From the NCBI GenBank assembly GCA_910588375.1, contig CAJUQA010000018.1, positions 1-64,000 of the forward strand: a stretch of 64,000 nucleotides of DNA. Reading direction: 5' to 3'. Numbering within the stretch: the first letter of the stretch is position 1; each line of letters opens with the position of its first letter. This document shows positions 19,388 through 29,053 of this stretch, one piece after another. The notes under the pieces were generated by a model. The model saw only the letters and a list, made by a program, of their open reading frames with translations, was not told the DNA's origin and searched no databases. The position numbers and the translations under genes were made by a program. Source of the stretch: an uncultured Odoribacter sp. (GTDB taxonomy: Bacteria > Bacteroidota > Bacteroidia > Bacteroidales > Marinifilaceae).

Positions 19388-22300
19388 CAAAACACTTAAA
19401 ATTAACAGGAATGCTACTTCTTTCTCTGTTCCTTTGTGTGGGCAACTACGCACAGGCAGAAAGGAAAACGGCAAGTACATCCACTGAACAACAGACAGGG
19501 ACATGTACCGGTGTGGTGAAAGACGCCAGAGGCGAAACACTTCCCGGTGCATCCATTGTAGTGAAAGACGCCAGCGGTTCGTCCGCTACGCCTATCGGTA
19601 CGACCACCGGCATCGACGGTGATTTCACCCTCAACAACATTCCGGTAGGAAGTACACTTGTTATTTCTTTTATGGGCTTCCAGACCCAGGAAGTGAAATG
19701 GACCGGGACTCCGTTAAGCATTACGTTGAAAGAAGATTCCCAGAATTTGGACGAAGTTATCGTTGTGGGTTACACCACCCAGCGCAAAGAGAGTCTGACG
19801 GGTGCCATGACCAACATCAAGAACGACAAATTGAAAGACATCACCACGCCCTCGGTTGAAAACATGCTGAACGGCAAAGTGCCGGGCGTATATGTAGCTC
19901 CGGGGTCCGGTCAGCCGGGAAGCAGCGGTGCGGTGGTTATCCGCGGACAGGCTTCTTTGAGCGGTAGCACCTCCCCGCTGTGGGTTATCGACGGTGTGAT
20001 TGTCGGCAGCAGTGCCGGAGAATTGAACCCCTCCGACATTGAAAGCATGACCATCTTGAAAGATGCGGCTTCTACAGCCATCTACGGTTCGGAAGGTGCC
20101 AACGGCGTTATCGTGGTAACAACCAAAAAAGGAAAAGAAGGCAAAATGACCATCAACGCTTCCGTAAAATTGGGTATCAGCCGTTTGACTACCGGCAATC
20201 TGGAAGTAATGAACGGTGCGGAATTGTATGATTATTACAAATCTTTCCAAAACGCAAATGAAATCGCTTTCCCCCGTTGGAACGAAGAGTTGCGCAACAG
20301 CAATTTCGACTGGTGGGACTTGGCTACCCATACCGGCTTTACGCAGGATTATCACTTATCCATTGCCGGCGGTTCTGAAAAAATGAGGTCTTATTTTTCA
20401 TTGGGTTACTACGATGAAGACGGCGCTGTAAAAGGATATGATTACAAACGCTACAGCTTCCGTTTCAATACCGATTACAAACCCTACAACTGGTTGACGA
20501 TAAAACCGTCTGTCAGCGGTTCTCGCCGGGATATTGAAGACAAACAGTATTCCGTAACAGCTATGTATTCCATGTTGCCGTGGGATAGTCCCTATGATGA
20601 AAACGGTGATTTGGTTCCGCATCGTTACAGCGGCTGGGTCAATACGCAGTCTACCAACTACCTGTTAGACCTTGAATATGGGAATTACGGAGAATCTACG
20701 AATCACGAATTTATGGGTAACTTCGATTTTGATGTGAAGATTACTGACTGGTTGACGTTTGCCTCTGTAAACAGTTACCGCTATAACAATTATTCTTATC
20801 ATAGTTACACTGACCCGCGTTCCAACGGGGGAGAAAGTGTTGACGGCCGTCTGACGGAATGGCGTTCCGAAACCGCCCGCAAATTGACCAACCAGAAATT
20901 ATTGATTAACAAGACATTCAACGGGAAACATTCTCTTAACGGTTTGATTTCATACGAGTACAAAGATTATTGGTACAAATCATTGGATGTGTACGGTACA
21001 GGATTTATTCCGGGATTTGAAGTACTGGATGTGGTGGCAAAACCCGAACGTACCAAAGGTGGTATTTTGGAATGGAAAGTACAGTCTATCTTCACAAACT
21101 GGAAATATGCGTACGATAACAAATATTTGGCAGAGTTCTCTTTCCGTCGGGACGGTGCTTCCAACTTGGGAGACAATGCCAAATACGGCAACCTGTTCTC
21201 TTTCAGTGCCGGTTGGGTGATTAACCGCGAAGACTGGTTCAAAGCCGAGTGGGTGGATAATTTGAAAATCCGTGCTTCTTACGGTTCTGTGGGTAACCGC
21301 CCGAGTTCACTCTACCCGCAATATGACTTATATGCAGTATCCACCGGAGCCGGTTACAATACCAATGCAGGTGCTTTGATTAGCGTTATCGGTAACAAAG
21401 ATTTGACTTGGGAAAAAACATATACTACCGGTGTGGGATTGGATGCAGCTATGTTCCAAAGCCGTTTGCGCCTGACATTCGATTATTATATCAAGAATAC
21501 CGATAACATTCTGTACAATGTTCCCGTAACCGGTTTGACCGGTGTGACGAGCATCTATAAGAATATCGGAGAGATGCGTAATACCGGTTACGAAATTTCA
21601 TTGGGCGGAGACATTATTCGTACAAAAGACTGGAACTGGAGTGTGGAAGTAAACATCAGTCACAACAAGAATGAGTTGAAAAACTTGTACAAACAGAAAG
21701 AGGCTGACGGCAGTTATGTTGTGAAACCGGTAATCATTGGCGACGGTTCTGGGCTTGCCGGTACCGCCAACCGTATTCTGGAAGTAGGCGAACCTATTGA
21801 CACTTATTATTTGAAGAGATGGGCGGGAGTCAATCCGGACAACGGTGCCCCGATGTGGTATAAGAAAGGCGAAAACGGAGAATTGGTAACAACCTCCAAT
21901 TATGCGGAAGCGGAATATTTCAAATGCGGTTCCGGCTCTCCTGATTTATTCGGCGGCTTCTCCACCACATTAACCTGGAAGAACTTCGATTTGAATGCCG
22001 TGTTCGGTTACTCTATCGGCGGTAAGATTTACAACTATTCCCGTCAGGAATATGATTCCGATGGTACGTATTGCGACCGTAACCAGATGAAACTGCAAAG
22101 CGGTTGGAAACGTTGGGAAAAACCCGGCGATAAAGCAACGCATCCGGTAGCCAAATACAATAACTCGGATAAAGGCAACTCTGCTTCTTCCCGTTATTTG
22201 GAAGACGGTGATTTCTTGAAAATGCGTTCTTTGACCTTGGGTTACAACATCCCGGTAAAAAAATGGGGTATTCAGAACTTGCGCGTAGCGTTGAGCGGTG

Positions 22301-22440
22301 AAAACTTGTTCACGATTACGGACTATTCCGGTGTAGACCCTGAAATCCCGGCATCGGACGGTAGTGTTTTGAGAAGTGCCGGTCCCGGCGTATATCCTTC
22401 CGTACGTAAGTTTATGTTCGGATTAAATCTAACATTCTAA
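19384..22440 (+). CDS. SusC/RagA-type TonB-dependent outer-membrane transporter
   Basis: This 1018-residue outer-membrane receptor imports a glycan or peptide fragment using TonB energy. A Sec signal peptide (about 1-25, ending ...NYAQA) is followed by a carboxypeptidase-regulatory-like beta domain (about 40-120; GVVKDARGETLPGASIVV). The plug domain comes next (about 130-245; LDEVIVVGYTTQRKESLTGA and GANGVIVVTTKKGK). The barrel ends with the aromatic C-terminus (FMFGLNLTF). Its SusD partner follows after ten bases. No glycosidase, sulfatase, sigma or anti-sigma gene is next to it, so the substrate cannot be inferred. Confidence 0.95.
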   Translation: MTKHLKLTGMLLLSLFLCVGNYAQAERKTASTSTEQQTGTCTGVVKDARGETLPGASIVVKDASGSSATPIGTTTGIDGDFTLNNIPVGSTLVISFMGFQTQEVKWTGTPLSITLKEDSQNLDEVIVVGYTTQRKESLTGAMTNIKNDKLKDITTPSVENMLNGKVPGVYVAPGSGQPGSSGAVVIRGQASLSGSTSPLWVIDGVIVGSSAGELNPSDIESMTILKDAASTAIYGSEGANGVIVVTTKKGKEGKMTINASVKLGISRLTTGNLEVMNGAELYDYYKSFQNANEIAFPRWNEELRNSNFDWWDLATHTGFTQDYHLSIAGGSEKMRSYFSLGYYDEDGAVKGYDYKRYSFRFNTDYKPYNWLTIKPSVSGSRRDIEDKQYSVTAMYSMLPWDSPYDENGDLVPHRYSGWVNTQSTNYLLDLEYGNYGESTNHEFMGNFDFDVKITDWLTFASVNSYRYNNYSYHSYTDPRSNGGESVDGRLTEWRSETARKLTNQKLLINKTFNGKHSLNGLISYEYKDYWYKSLDVYGTGFIPGFEVLDVVAKPERTKGGILEWKVQSIFTNWKYAYDNKYLAEFSFRRDGASNLGDNAKYGNLFSFSAGWVINREDWFKAEWVDNLKIRASYGSVGNRPSSLYPQYDLYAVSTGAGYNTNAGALISVIGNKDLTWEKTYTTGVGLDAAMFQSRLRLTFDYYIKNTDNILYNVPVTGLTGVTSIYKNIGEMRNTGYEISLGGDIIRTKDWNWSVEVNISHNKNELKNLYKQKEADGSYVVKPVIIGDGSGLAGTANRILEVGEPIDTYYLKRWAGVNPDNGAPMWYKKGENGELVTTSNYAEAEYFKCGSGSPDLFGGFSTTLTWKNFDLNAVFGYSIGGKIYNYSRQEYDSDGTYCDRNQMKLQSGWKRWEKPGDKATHPVAKYNNSDKGNSASSRYLEDGDFLKMRSLTLGYNIPVKKWGIQNLRVALSGENLFTITDYSGVDPEIPASDGSVLRSAGPGVYPSVRKFMFGLNLTF

Positions 22441-22450
22441 ATTGAAGTAT

Positions 22451-24199
22451 ATGAAAAAAATATTTACCATATTAGTTGCTGCTGCCGTTTCGCTGACCGC
22501 ATGCGACATTGACTGTCTGCCTTACGGTTCAATGGCGGCAGAAGAAATTACCAAGGATCCGGATGCTTCGTTGGATGCTCTGATGAACGGTATGTATGCC
22601 CAGTTAAAGACATGGTCAGACCCGATGCACCGTTGTGGGGAATATGCCGGAGACAACATGATGATTCGGGGAAACTCCACGGATGCATTTTTTGAATTCA
22701 TCTCCTTCTCTCGTACCCCGAACAACTACCGTCTTCAGAATTTTTGGGATTACGGTTACAAAGCCATAGCACAGGCTTCCAACATCATCAAGATGATTGA
22801 GGAAGGTCAGAGTGCGGAAATCGACAATAAAATCGGAGAGTGTTACTATGTGCGCGGTATGATGTATTTCTATCTGTGCCGGGCTTACGGACGTCCTTAT
22901 TATCAGGCTCCTGACAAGAATTTGGGTGTGCCCATTGTAAACGGGACTCCCGACAATGTTGTGGGTGAAATGTTCTTACCGGACCGGGCTACCGTAAAGG
23001 AAACTTACGAGCAGGTAATTAACGATTTGAAAGCGGCAGAGCGTTTAATGACACTTGATAAAGGCGCTATCTATGCTTCTAAGGGAGCGGCTCAGGCAAT
23101 GTTGTCACGCGTATATCTATACATGAGCGGCACGTATGAAAATCCGAACAGGGAATATGCCCAATTGGCAGTAGAGTATGCAGACAAGGTTATCAATTCG
23201 GGGAATTACAGTTTATTGTCCCGAAATGATTTTATGCAATACAATACGTTTATCCCCGAAAGCAATTCCGAAACGATTTTTGCCATCAAGCGTGTCGCTT
23301 CCGAATTTTCCGGTTTTGACCATTACTACGGTGTCGGCGGTATGTATGCCAATATCGGCGGTATGGGCTGGGGTGAAATGTTTGCCAGTGCAAAATACAT
23401 CGCTTTGTTGGATGAAACGGGAAGAAATGACTGGCGACCGGACCATTATAATATGGTGGATGCCCGCGCGGCTTTCATTGAACCGAATTATGCACAGAAT
23501 ACGAAAGAAGTATTCCGTTTCATTTATACGGATGATGAATCGGGATTACAAAATTATCTTCAACTGGACACCAAACATGAAGGAGAAAATGTAAGTGCCC
23601 GTGAGATGATAGTCAAGGATAAGGATACAACCTACGTTACCTATCCGTTATCACCAGCTGATGAAGAGCAGGAAGTTTATACAATTACTTACAAAAACCA
23701 CACGTATGAAGGTGTTTTGGATAATTATATAACACTAAACCGTGCTTATCCGGAGTTTTACATCGTAAAATGTTCCCGCGAAGGAGAAGATTCCCATTTA
23801 CATTCTCCGCTTATCAGCCGGTTGGGTGAGATTTATCTGAACCGAGCAGAAGCGTATGCCAAATTAGGAAACTACGGTGCAGCCTTGGCAGATTTGAATA
23901 TTATCCGTGGTCGTGCTATTGTTGGCGGTGAATATGCCTCTTTGGATGCAAGTAATGCCGGTGACAGAATCGACAAAGAACGTCAGTTGGAATTGGCTTA
24001 TCAGGCAGAACGCAGCTATGACGTGTTCCGTAACGGAAAAGACTTAACACGTCGTTACCCGGGACCGCATAATCAATTGGAAGACGTACCGGCAACCGAT
24101 TTCCGGGTTGTATATTACATCCCGCAGGATGCCATTAACGCTTATCCGGGTACATTGACCCAGAATCCGACAAATGACGGAGGAGTAATTTTAAATTAA
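22451..24199 (+). CDS. SusD/RagB-type surface lipoprotein
   Basis: This outer-membrane lipoprotein forms the lid of the SusC pore and captures the substrate. The ATG at 22451 is preferred over an in-frame TTG at 22442, since it gives a short lipoprotein signal with Cys18 (SLTAC). The N-terminal and C-terminal SusD helices and TPR-like segments are recognisable: YVRGMMYFYLCRAYGRPYY, EIYLNRAEAYAKLGNYGAAL, and the closing IPQDAINAYPGTLTQNP. At 582 residues the length is typical. It is followed by a strong terminator, so the locus contains only the SusC/SusD pair. Confidence 0.95.
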   Translation: MKKIFTILVAAAVSLTACDIDCLPYGSMAAEEITKDPDASLDALMNGMYAQLKTWSDPMHRCGEYAGDNMMIRGNSTDAFFEFISFSRTPNNYRLQNFWDYGYKAIAQASNIIKMIEEGQSAEIDNKIGECYYVRGMMYFYLCRAYGRPYYQAPDKNLGVPIVNGTPDNVVGEMFLPDRATVKETYEQVINDLKAAERLMTLDKGAIYASKGAAQAMLSRVYLYMSGTYENPNREYAQLAVEYADKVINSGNYSLLSRNDFMQYNTFIPESNSETIFAIKRVASEFSGFDHYYGVGGMYANIGGMGWGEMFASAKYIALLDETGRNDWRPDHYNMVDARAAFIEPNYAQNTKEVFRFIYTDDESGLQNYLQLDTKHEGENVSAREMIVKDKDTTYVTYPLSPADEEQEVYTITYKNHTYEGVLDNYITLNRAYPEFYIVKCSREGEDSHLHSPLISRLGEIYLNRAEAYAKLGNYGAALADLNIIRGRAIVGGEYASLDASNAGDRIDKERQLELAYQAERSYDVFRNGKDLTRRYPGPHNQLEDVPATDFRVVYYIPQDAINAYPGTLTQNPTNDGGVILN

Positions 24200-24257
24200 A
24201 ACCCGTCTATTTTGTTTTCTTAACGAGATTTTTTTTCTTCATTCGTATAAAAATGGC

Positions 24258-24291
24258 AAAGAGACTGTCAAAATCAATTGACAGTCTCTTT
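24258..24291. terminator. Bidirectional terminator between susD and ogt
   Basis: A perfect 14-bp inverted repeat (24258-24271 and 24278-24291) with a 6-base loop lies between the convergent genes. T-rich sequence follows on both strands. Confidence 0.85.
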
Positions 24292-24334
24292 CCTTATTTC
24301 ATCGTTCCCCAATATCCCTACTCTTCCCTCACTT

Positions 24335-24814
24335 TTAAGAGAACAAGGTAATTCCTTCCACTTGCAGAAGTTTGGTTTTAATCTCCAGGCCTCCGGTATA
24401 TCCGGTCAGTTTTCCTCCGCTTCCGATTACCCGATGGCATGGGATAATGACAGGCAACGGATTCCGCCCATTAGCCATCCCCACCGCCCGACAGGCTTTC
24501 GGGTCTCCGATTCGGACAGCAAGTTCACCGTAAGTTATACATGTCCCATAAGGAATGTCGCACAACGCCCTCCACACTTTTTGCTGAAAAGGAGTTCCTT
24601 CAAGCACAAAAGGGATATTGAAAACTTTCAATTTTCTGTTGAAATAGGCATCCAATTGCCGGTGGGTCTCCTTAAGCAAAGGCGTTTCCTTCAGTTCATA
24701 CCCTTCCGGCACCGCTCCCACCCGGTTGCCCACCCATATCCTCGTCAGCTCTCCCCCACTTTCCTGCACCCCATATCTCCCGATAGCCCCCTCATAAAAA
24801 TAACATACTTTCAT
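24335..24814 (-). CDS. ogt: Methylated-DNA--protein-cysteine methyltransferase
   Basis: This suicide repair protein moves the alkyl group from O6-alkylguanine to its own cysteine. The active-site motif PCHRV has Cys126, and the helix-turn-helix with the arginine finger region (KACRAVGMANGRNP) lies just before it. At 159 residues it is a stand-alone Ogt-type protein without the AdaA domain. The gene is transcribed alone. Confidence 0.93.
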   Translation of the reverse strand: MKVCYFYEGAIGRYGVQESGGELTRIWVGNRVGAVPEGYELKETPLLKETHRQLDAYFNRKLKVFNIPFVLEGTPFQQKVWRALCDIPYGTCITYGELAVRIGDPKACRAVGMANGRNPLPVIIPCHRVIGSGGKLTGYTGGLEIKTKLLQVEGITLFS

Positions 24815-24882
24815 ATTCCCCCTTTGATATAATCTTATTTATAATTTACATCGCCCCCTCTGCACCAACAGACAATATTCCA

Positions 24883-26070
24883 TTAGTGAACATGCAAAGG
24901 TATCCAGGTGCCCCGCTTCCAAAGCCGCTCCAGGGGGCCCTGGGGGTGGTGCAACAGCCAGTAGCGGCTGAATGCCAACTGGGCAAAGAAAATAACAAGC
25001 CCGATAAGCACCGACTCTGCCGCCCCCACGGCATTATACATACCGAGTCCCCAATGATAATATATCGCCACCCCGACAATGGACTGTCCAATGTAATTCG
25101 TGAGGCTCATGCGCCCGTAAGCTACCGTCAGACGCTGGAAAGCATAGCCTTTGTCGCCATGACGGAACCACGCCAATACAAACACTGCCACCAACAAGAC
25201 CATAAATGCGAAATTATACAGCATGGGCACCGCTATGCTGTAATAAGAAAGGACGGTTATATTGCTAATCCTGGGAGGTATATAAGTTTTCAACAAAAAG
25301 AGCGGAATACAGGCTACGGCTGCCACCACAAGGGCTTTACGCCAAAACCGTTCGCTCGCCACCGATTTGACGAACCATTCCATCCTCCCCGCCAGCATGC
25401 CCAAGAGGAAAAGTGCCGGGGTCTGAAACAAGCGTCCGGCTTCCACTTGCCAGAAATTACTGTAAAGTTGTCCGTTCCAAATATTGTTGAGCAATGTCTG
25501 CCAAAGGTTCCCGTTTCGTCCCACCACTTCCGCTGACGCGGCATATTGGATGAATAAAGAGTTGTTGTCAATATACTCAGGATGAAACAGCGCGTATACT
25601 ATCTTGCCCCAGCAGTATGGTTGCAGCATAAGAATGGCAGCCACCACCACCACCGTCCGGTTACTCCATGAGGAAGCGGGAATAAGCAGAAAACCGCACA
25701 CAGCATACAACAACAGGATGTCCCCGTTATAAAACAAAGCATGCAATTGCGAAAATCCCACAAGCAAAAGAAGCCGCCAAGCAAATCGCGCACGGAAGTC
25801 GCATCCTCGACGGCGTGCATTGCGCATCTGGATATAAAAACTGAATCCGAAAAGCAAGGAGAATGTAGCATAAGCCTTACCTGCAAACAGAAAAAACAAG
25901 CCATCCGTCATCCACACATTCAGCTTTGCCAACCACCCCGATTGGAGCAAATCACCATAAAAAATATTGTAGTGTTCCAAATTATGAAGCAGGACAATCG
26001 CAAGCAAAGCGAATCCCCGCAAAGCGTCCACCACTTCCAGACGCGAACTGTTATCCGATACTGCCGACAT
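24883..26070 (-). CDS. DUF418-family membrane protein
   Basis: A 395-residue integral membrane protein with about ten hydrophobic segments. The N-terminus reads RLEVVDALRGFALLAIVLLHN, as in DUF418/heparan-alpha-glucosaminide acyltransferase-like proteins. The C-terminal DUF418 signature includes the segments YGRMSLTNYIGQS and GPLERLWKRGTW. The family is thought to move or modify small molecules at the membrane, but no reaction is established. It is divergent from the sirtuin gene. Confidence 0.88.
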   Translation of the reverse strand: MSAVSDNSSRLEVVDALRGFALLAIVLLHNLEHYNIFYGDLLQSGWLAKLNVWMTDGLFFLFAGKAYATFSLLFGFSFYIQMRNARRRGCDFRARFAWRLLLLVGFSQLHALFYNGDILLLYAVCGFLLIPASSWSNRTVVVVAAILMLQPYCWGKIVYALFHPEYIDNNSLFIQYAASAEVVGRNGNLWQTLLNNIWNGQLYSNFWQVEAGRLFQTPALFLLGMLAGRMEWFVKSVASERFWRKALVVAAVACIPLFLLKTYIPPRISNITVLSYYSIAVPMLYNFAFMVLLVAVFVLAWFRHGDKGYAFQRLTVAYGRMSLTNYIGQSIVGVAIYYHWGLGMYNAVGAAESVLIGLVIFFAQLAFSRYWLLHHPQGPLERLWKRGTWIPLHVH

Positions 26071-26142
26071 AAGAAAATATAAATTAGGATGACGAAATTA
26101 TAAAAATCCCGGAGAAGTCCCAAAGGAGTTGGTTGCAGAAAC

Positions 26143-26173
26143 TTTTCGGATGATATAATATTTTTTACCTTTG
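26143..26173 (+). promoter_or_regulatory. Promoter of the sirtuin - rlmD operon
   Basis: TTTT (26143-26146) and TACCTTTG (26166-26173) are spaced by 19 bases. The -7 box is an exact TAnnTTTG match, 23 bases before the start codon. Confidence 0.5.
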
Positions 26174-26196
26174 TCCGAATCAAAGGAAATAGCAGC

Positions 26197-26880
26197 ATGA
26201 AATTAGTCGTATTAACCGGTGCGGGCATGAGTGCGGAAAGCGGGATAAAGACTTTCCGCGACAGCGACGGATTGTGGGAAAACTACCGCATTGAAGATGT
26301 CTGTACCCCGGAGGCTCTGGAACGGAATCCGGAATTGGTAAACCATTTTTACAACGAAAGACGCAAACAATTATATGAAGCCAGTCCCAATGCCGGCCAT
26401 ACGGGCCTGGCAGAATTAGAGCCCTATTTTGATGTACAGATCATCACCCAAAATGTGGACGACCTGCATGAACGGGCGGGCAGCAAACACGTATTGCACC
26501 TGCACGGAGAATTAAAAAAAGTCAGAAGCAGTACGAACCCATCTGCCATTTATGACTTAGACGGATGGGAATTGAAACCGGGGACACGTTGCGAGGACGG
26601 TTCTCTCTTGCGTCCCCACATTGTTTTTTTCGGAGAAGCCGTTCCCAATATCGAACCTGCCACCGAACTTGTACGCCAGGCAGACATTTTCGTCATTATA
26701 GGAACTTCCTTAGCCGTATACCCTGCCGCCGGGCTGCTGGGTTATGCCCCTGCCGGGATTCCGGTTTTCGTCATCGACCCGCACATCCCCACGGAAGCAC
26801 GCCGACACGGTTTTCATCTGATTGAAAAAGGGGCCTCCGAAGGCGTGGCCGAATTAAAAAAACTATTATTGAATAAATAA
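26197..26880 (+). CDS. cobB: Sir2-family NAD-dependent protein deacylase (CobB/SIRT5-like)
   Basis: This sirtuin removes acyl groups from lysines, using NAD. It shows GAGMSAESGIKTFRD (8-22), TQNVDD (84-89) and the catalytic His103 in HLHGEL. Tyr52 and Arg55 match the class III Tyr-x-x-Arg pair that binds succinyl or malonyl groups, so desuccinylase activity is likely. The usual zinc-ribbon cysteine pairs are missing: where CobB has its first pair this protein has VRSSTN, and only one Cys (RCEDG) remains in the region. It is followed by rlmD after ten bases. Confidence 0.9.
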   Translation: MKLVVLTGAGMSAESGIKTFRDSDGLWENYRIEDVCTPEALERNPELVNHFYNERRKQLYEASPNAGHTGLAELEPYFDVQIITQNVDDLHERAGSKHVLHLHGELKKVRSSTNPSAIYDLDGWELKPGTRCEDGSLLRPHIVFFGEAVPNIEPATELVRQADIFVIIGTSLAVYPAAGLLGYAPAGIPVFVIDPHIPTEARRHGFHLIEKGASEGVAELKKLLLNK

Positions 26881-26890
26881 CTGTCATCGC

Positions 26891-28294
26891 ATGGGAAGAG
26901 GGAAAAAACCGTTATTGGAAAACGTAGAGATAAAAAAAATAGCAGCGGAAGGAAAATCCATTGCATATATCGATGAAAAAATATTGTTTGTGCCCAATAC
27001 CGTGCCTGGCGATATTGTCGATGTGCAAGTGACCCGCAAGCGGAAAAGTTTTTTAGAAGGTTTTGTAGTGAAAACCCACAAATTATCGGAGCTGCGCGTC
27101 GAGCCTTTCTGTCCGCATTTCGGTATCTGCGGGGGCTGCAAATGGCAGAACCTGCCCTATGAGATGCAACTGAAATTCAAGCAGCAGGAAGTCATCGACA
27201 ATCTGGAACGTATCGGGAAGGTGGAGCTTCAAAACATCTCTCCCATTTTAGGCTCCGCACAAACCACACTTTACCGGAACAAACTGGAGTTTACATTCAG
27301 CAGCAAACGGTTTCTCACGCGGGAGGAAATCGGTCAGGACACGGACATTGAACGCACACCGGCACTCGGCTTCCATGTACCCGGCCTTTTTGACAAGGTG
27401 GTAGACATCGATACCTGTTATCTGCAAGGCGGTTTTTCGAATGAAATCCGCAATTTTATCAAAAGATATGCCCTGGAGCATGGATTGAAGTTTTTTGATA
27501 TCCGCAACCAGGAAGGTTTTTTAAGGACTTTGATTATCCGCACCTCTTCCACCGGTGAAATTATGGTGGTACTGGCATTCTTCCATGAGGACCGGGAGAA
27601 TCGGGAAGCCCTGCTCGACGCATTGCGGCAGCAGTTCCCCCAAATCAGTTCCCTGATGTATGTTATCAATGAAAAGGCCAATGACACGCTGACGGACCAG
27701 GAGATTATCCGTTACGCAGGGAAAGACCATATTTTTGAGGAAATGGAAGGGCTGAAATTCAAAATCGGTCCCAAATCTTTTTACCAGACCAATTCGGAAC
27801 AGGCTTACAACCTCTATTCCCGTACCCGGGAATTGGCAGGCCTGACAGGGAAAGAAACCGTGTATGACCTCTATACCGGCACCGGGACGATTGCCAATTT
27901 TGTTGCCGGAAAAGCCGCCAAAGTAATTGGAATAGAGTATGTACCCGAAGCTATTGAAGACGCTAAAATCAATTCGGAGCTGAACAGCATCACCAATACC
28001 GTTTTCTATGCCGGCGACATGAAAGACGTGTTAAATGACGACTTCATCGCCGCACACGGTCATCCGGACGTTATCATCACCGACCCTCCCCGGGCGGGCA
28101 TGCACCCGGATGTAGTAGCCACTATTCTGAAGGCTGCCCCTGACCGCATCGTCTACGTCAGCTGTAATTCCGCCACCCAGGCCCGCGACCTTCACCTGAT
28201 GGATGCGCAATATAAAGTGATGGCCGTACAGTCTGTGGATATGTTTCCCCATACCCACCATGTAGAAAATATTGTGTTGCTGCATAAAAGATAA
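26891..28294 (+). CDS. rlmD: 23S rRNA (uracil-C5)-methyltransferase, RlmD type
   Basis: This SAM-dependent enzyme makes 5-methyluridine in 23S rRNA. An N-terminal TRAM domain (about 8-65) is followed by an iron-sulphur cysteine set (C74-x5-C80-x2-C83, with a fourth Cys near 175). The C-terminal methyltransferase domain has DLYTGTGTIANF, DPPRAGMHPDV and the catalytic cysteine in YVSCNSATQARDL. The 467-residue length fits. RlmD is the usual assignment, but some Bacteroidetes members may act on other uridines. Confidence 0.92.
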   Translation: MGRGKKPLLENVEIKKIAAEGKSIAYIDEKILFVPNTVPGDIVDVQVTRKRKSFLEGFVVKTHKLSELRVEPFCPHFGICGGCKWQNLPYEMQLKFKQQEVIDNLERIGKVELQNISPILGSAQTTLYRNKLEFTFSSKRFLTREEIGQDTDIERTPALGFHVPGLFDKVVDIDTCYLQGGFSNEIRNFIKRYALEHGLKFFDIRNQEGFLRTLIIRTSSTGEIMVVLAFFHEDRENREALLDALRQQFPQISSLMYVINEKANDTLTDQEIIRYAGKDHIFEEMEGLKFKIGPKSFYQTNSEQAYNLYSRTRELAGLTGKETVYDLYTGTGTIANFVAGKAAKVIGIEYVPEAIEDAKINSELNSITNTVFYAGDMKDVLNDDFIAAHGHPDVIITDPPRAGMHPDVVATILKAAPDRIVYVSCNSATQARDLHLMDAQYKVMAVQSVDMFPHTHHVENIVLLHKR

Positions 28295-28339
28295 TACCGG
28301 GGCATCTCCCGTCCTGTTTTCAGCAACCTTTTTATACAC

Positions 28340-28397
28340 ATTCAGGCAAAGCCGCAGGTCCTTTTTTTCAGCCCATGCCGCTCTGCCTGAATCTTTT
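28340..28397. terminator. Probable terminator between rlmD and dps
   Basis: ATTCAGGCA (28340-28348) pairs with TGCCTGAAT (28384-28392). The large loop can form a further short stem. A run of five T residues follows on the plus strand, so it probably serves both convergent genes. Confidence 0.5.
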
Positions 28398-28421
28398 TAA
28401 TCACGGGATACGTCCGTTTGC

Positions 28422-28910
28422 TTATTTTTCAAGATAAGCCCGGATCATCCAAGCCGTTTTTTCCTTTCTTTCAATCATATCCTCCAGAAAATTGGTAGTT
28501 CCGGCATCATCGGTTTCCTCATCCTTTTCAAGCTGTTCGATATCTTTCCGGATTTCACGAATCAGCGTGTCGTTGTCTTCACTCAGAATAGCCAGCATCT
28601 GTTTGGCTTCGGGCAGAGCTTCGGATTCGCAATGTTCTTTGATACGGTTATGTTCCAGATACCCTTGCAGTGACCCCACCGGACGCTCATCCAGGGAACG
28701 GATACGTTCCGCAATGTCGTCTATGTCCCGAATCAGACCGTTATAAAGTTCTTCCATGAATACATGGTAGGAATGAAAACTCACTCCTGTCACATTCCAG
28801 TGGTAATTCCAGGTTTTTGCCAATAAGACAAAATGGTCGGACAACAGATTGTTCAATACCGTTTTGCTGGCTTTTACCCTTTGGGGTTCCAATCCAATAT
28901 TTGCTGCCAT
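28422..28910 (-). CDS. dps: Dps-family ferritin-like DNA-protection protein
   Basis: This 162-residue mini-ferritin oxidises and stores iron and shields DNA during oxidative stress. The ferroxidase signature is visible: HWNVTGVSFHSYHVFMEELY followed by the DIDDIAERI segment, with the His, Asp and Glu ligands in place. The family forms dodecamers in the cytoplasm. The gene is transcribed alone, divergent from the following small gene. Confidence 0.93.
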   Translation of the reverse strand: MAANIGLEPQRVKASKTVLNNLLSDHFVLLAKTWNYHWNVTGVSFHSYHVFMEELYNGLIRDIDDIAERIRSLDERPVGSLQGYLEHNRIKEHCESEALPEAKQMLAILSEDNDTLIREIRKDIEQLEKDEETDDAGTTNFLEDMIERKEKTAWMIRAYLEK

Positions 28911-29002
28911 AATAATTTAATTAAAGGTTAAACTTTTTCTCTAAAGCATAAACGGATAAAGGATTTTTTTGTTGCAAAACGGATTCTTATTTATAATTCG
29001 CT

Positions 29003-29010
29003 TATTTTTG
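29003..29010 (+). promoter_or_regulatory. Possible -7 box for the AlkD-like gene
   Basis: TATTTTTG matches TAnnTTTG and lies 43 bases before the start codon. The -33 element is unclear. Confidence 0.35.
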
Positions 29011-29053
29011 TCCGGATAACCCGCCCTCTGCTAAAAGATAAAAACAGTCGCGT

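Noticed and set aside
24278..24832. 184-codon plus-strand frame
   Set aside because: It is antisense to ogt and starts inside the terminator hairpin.
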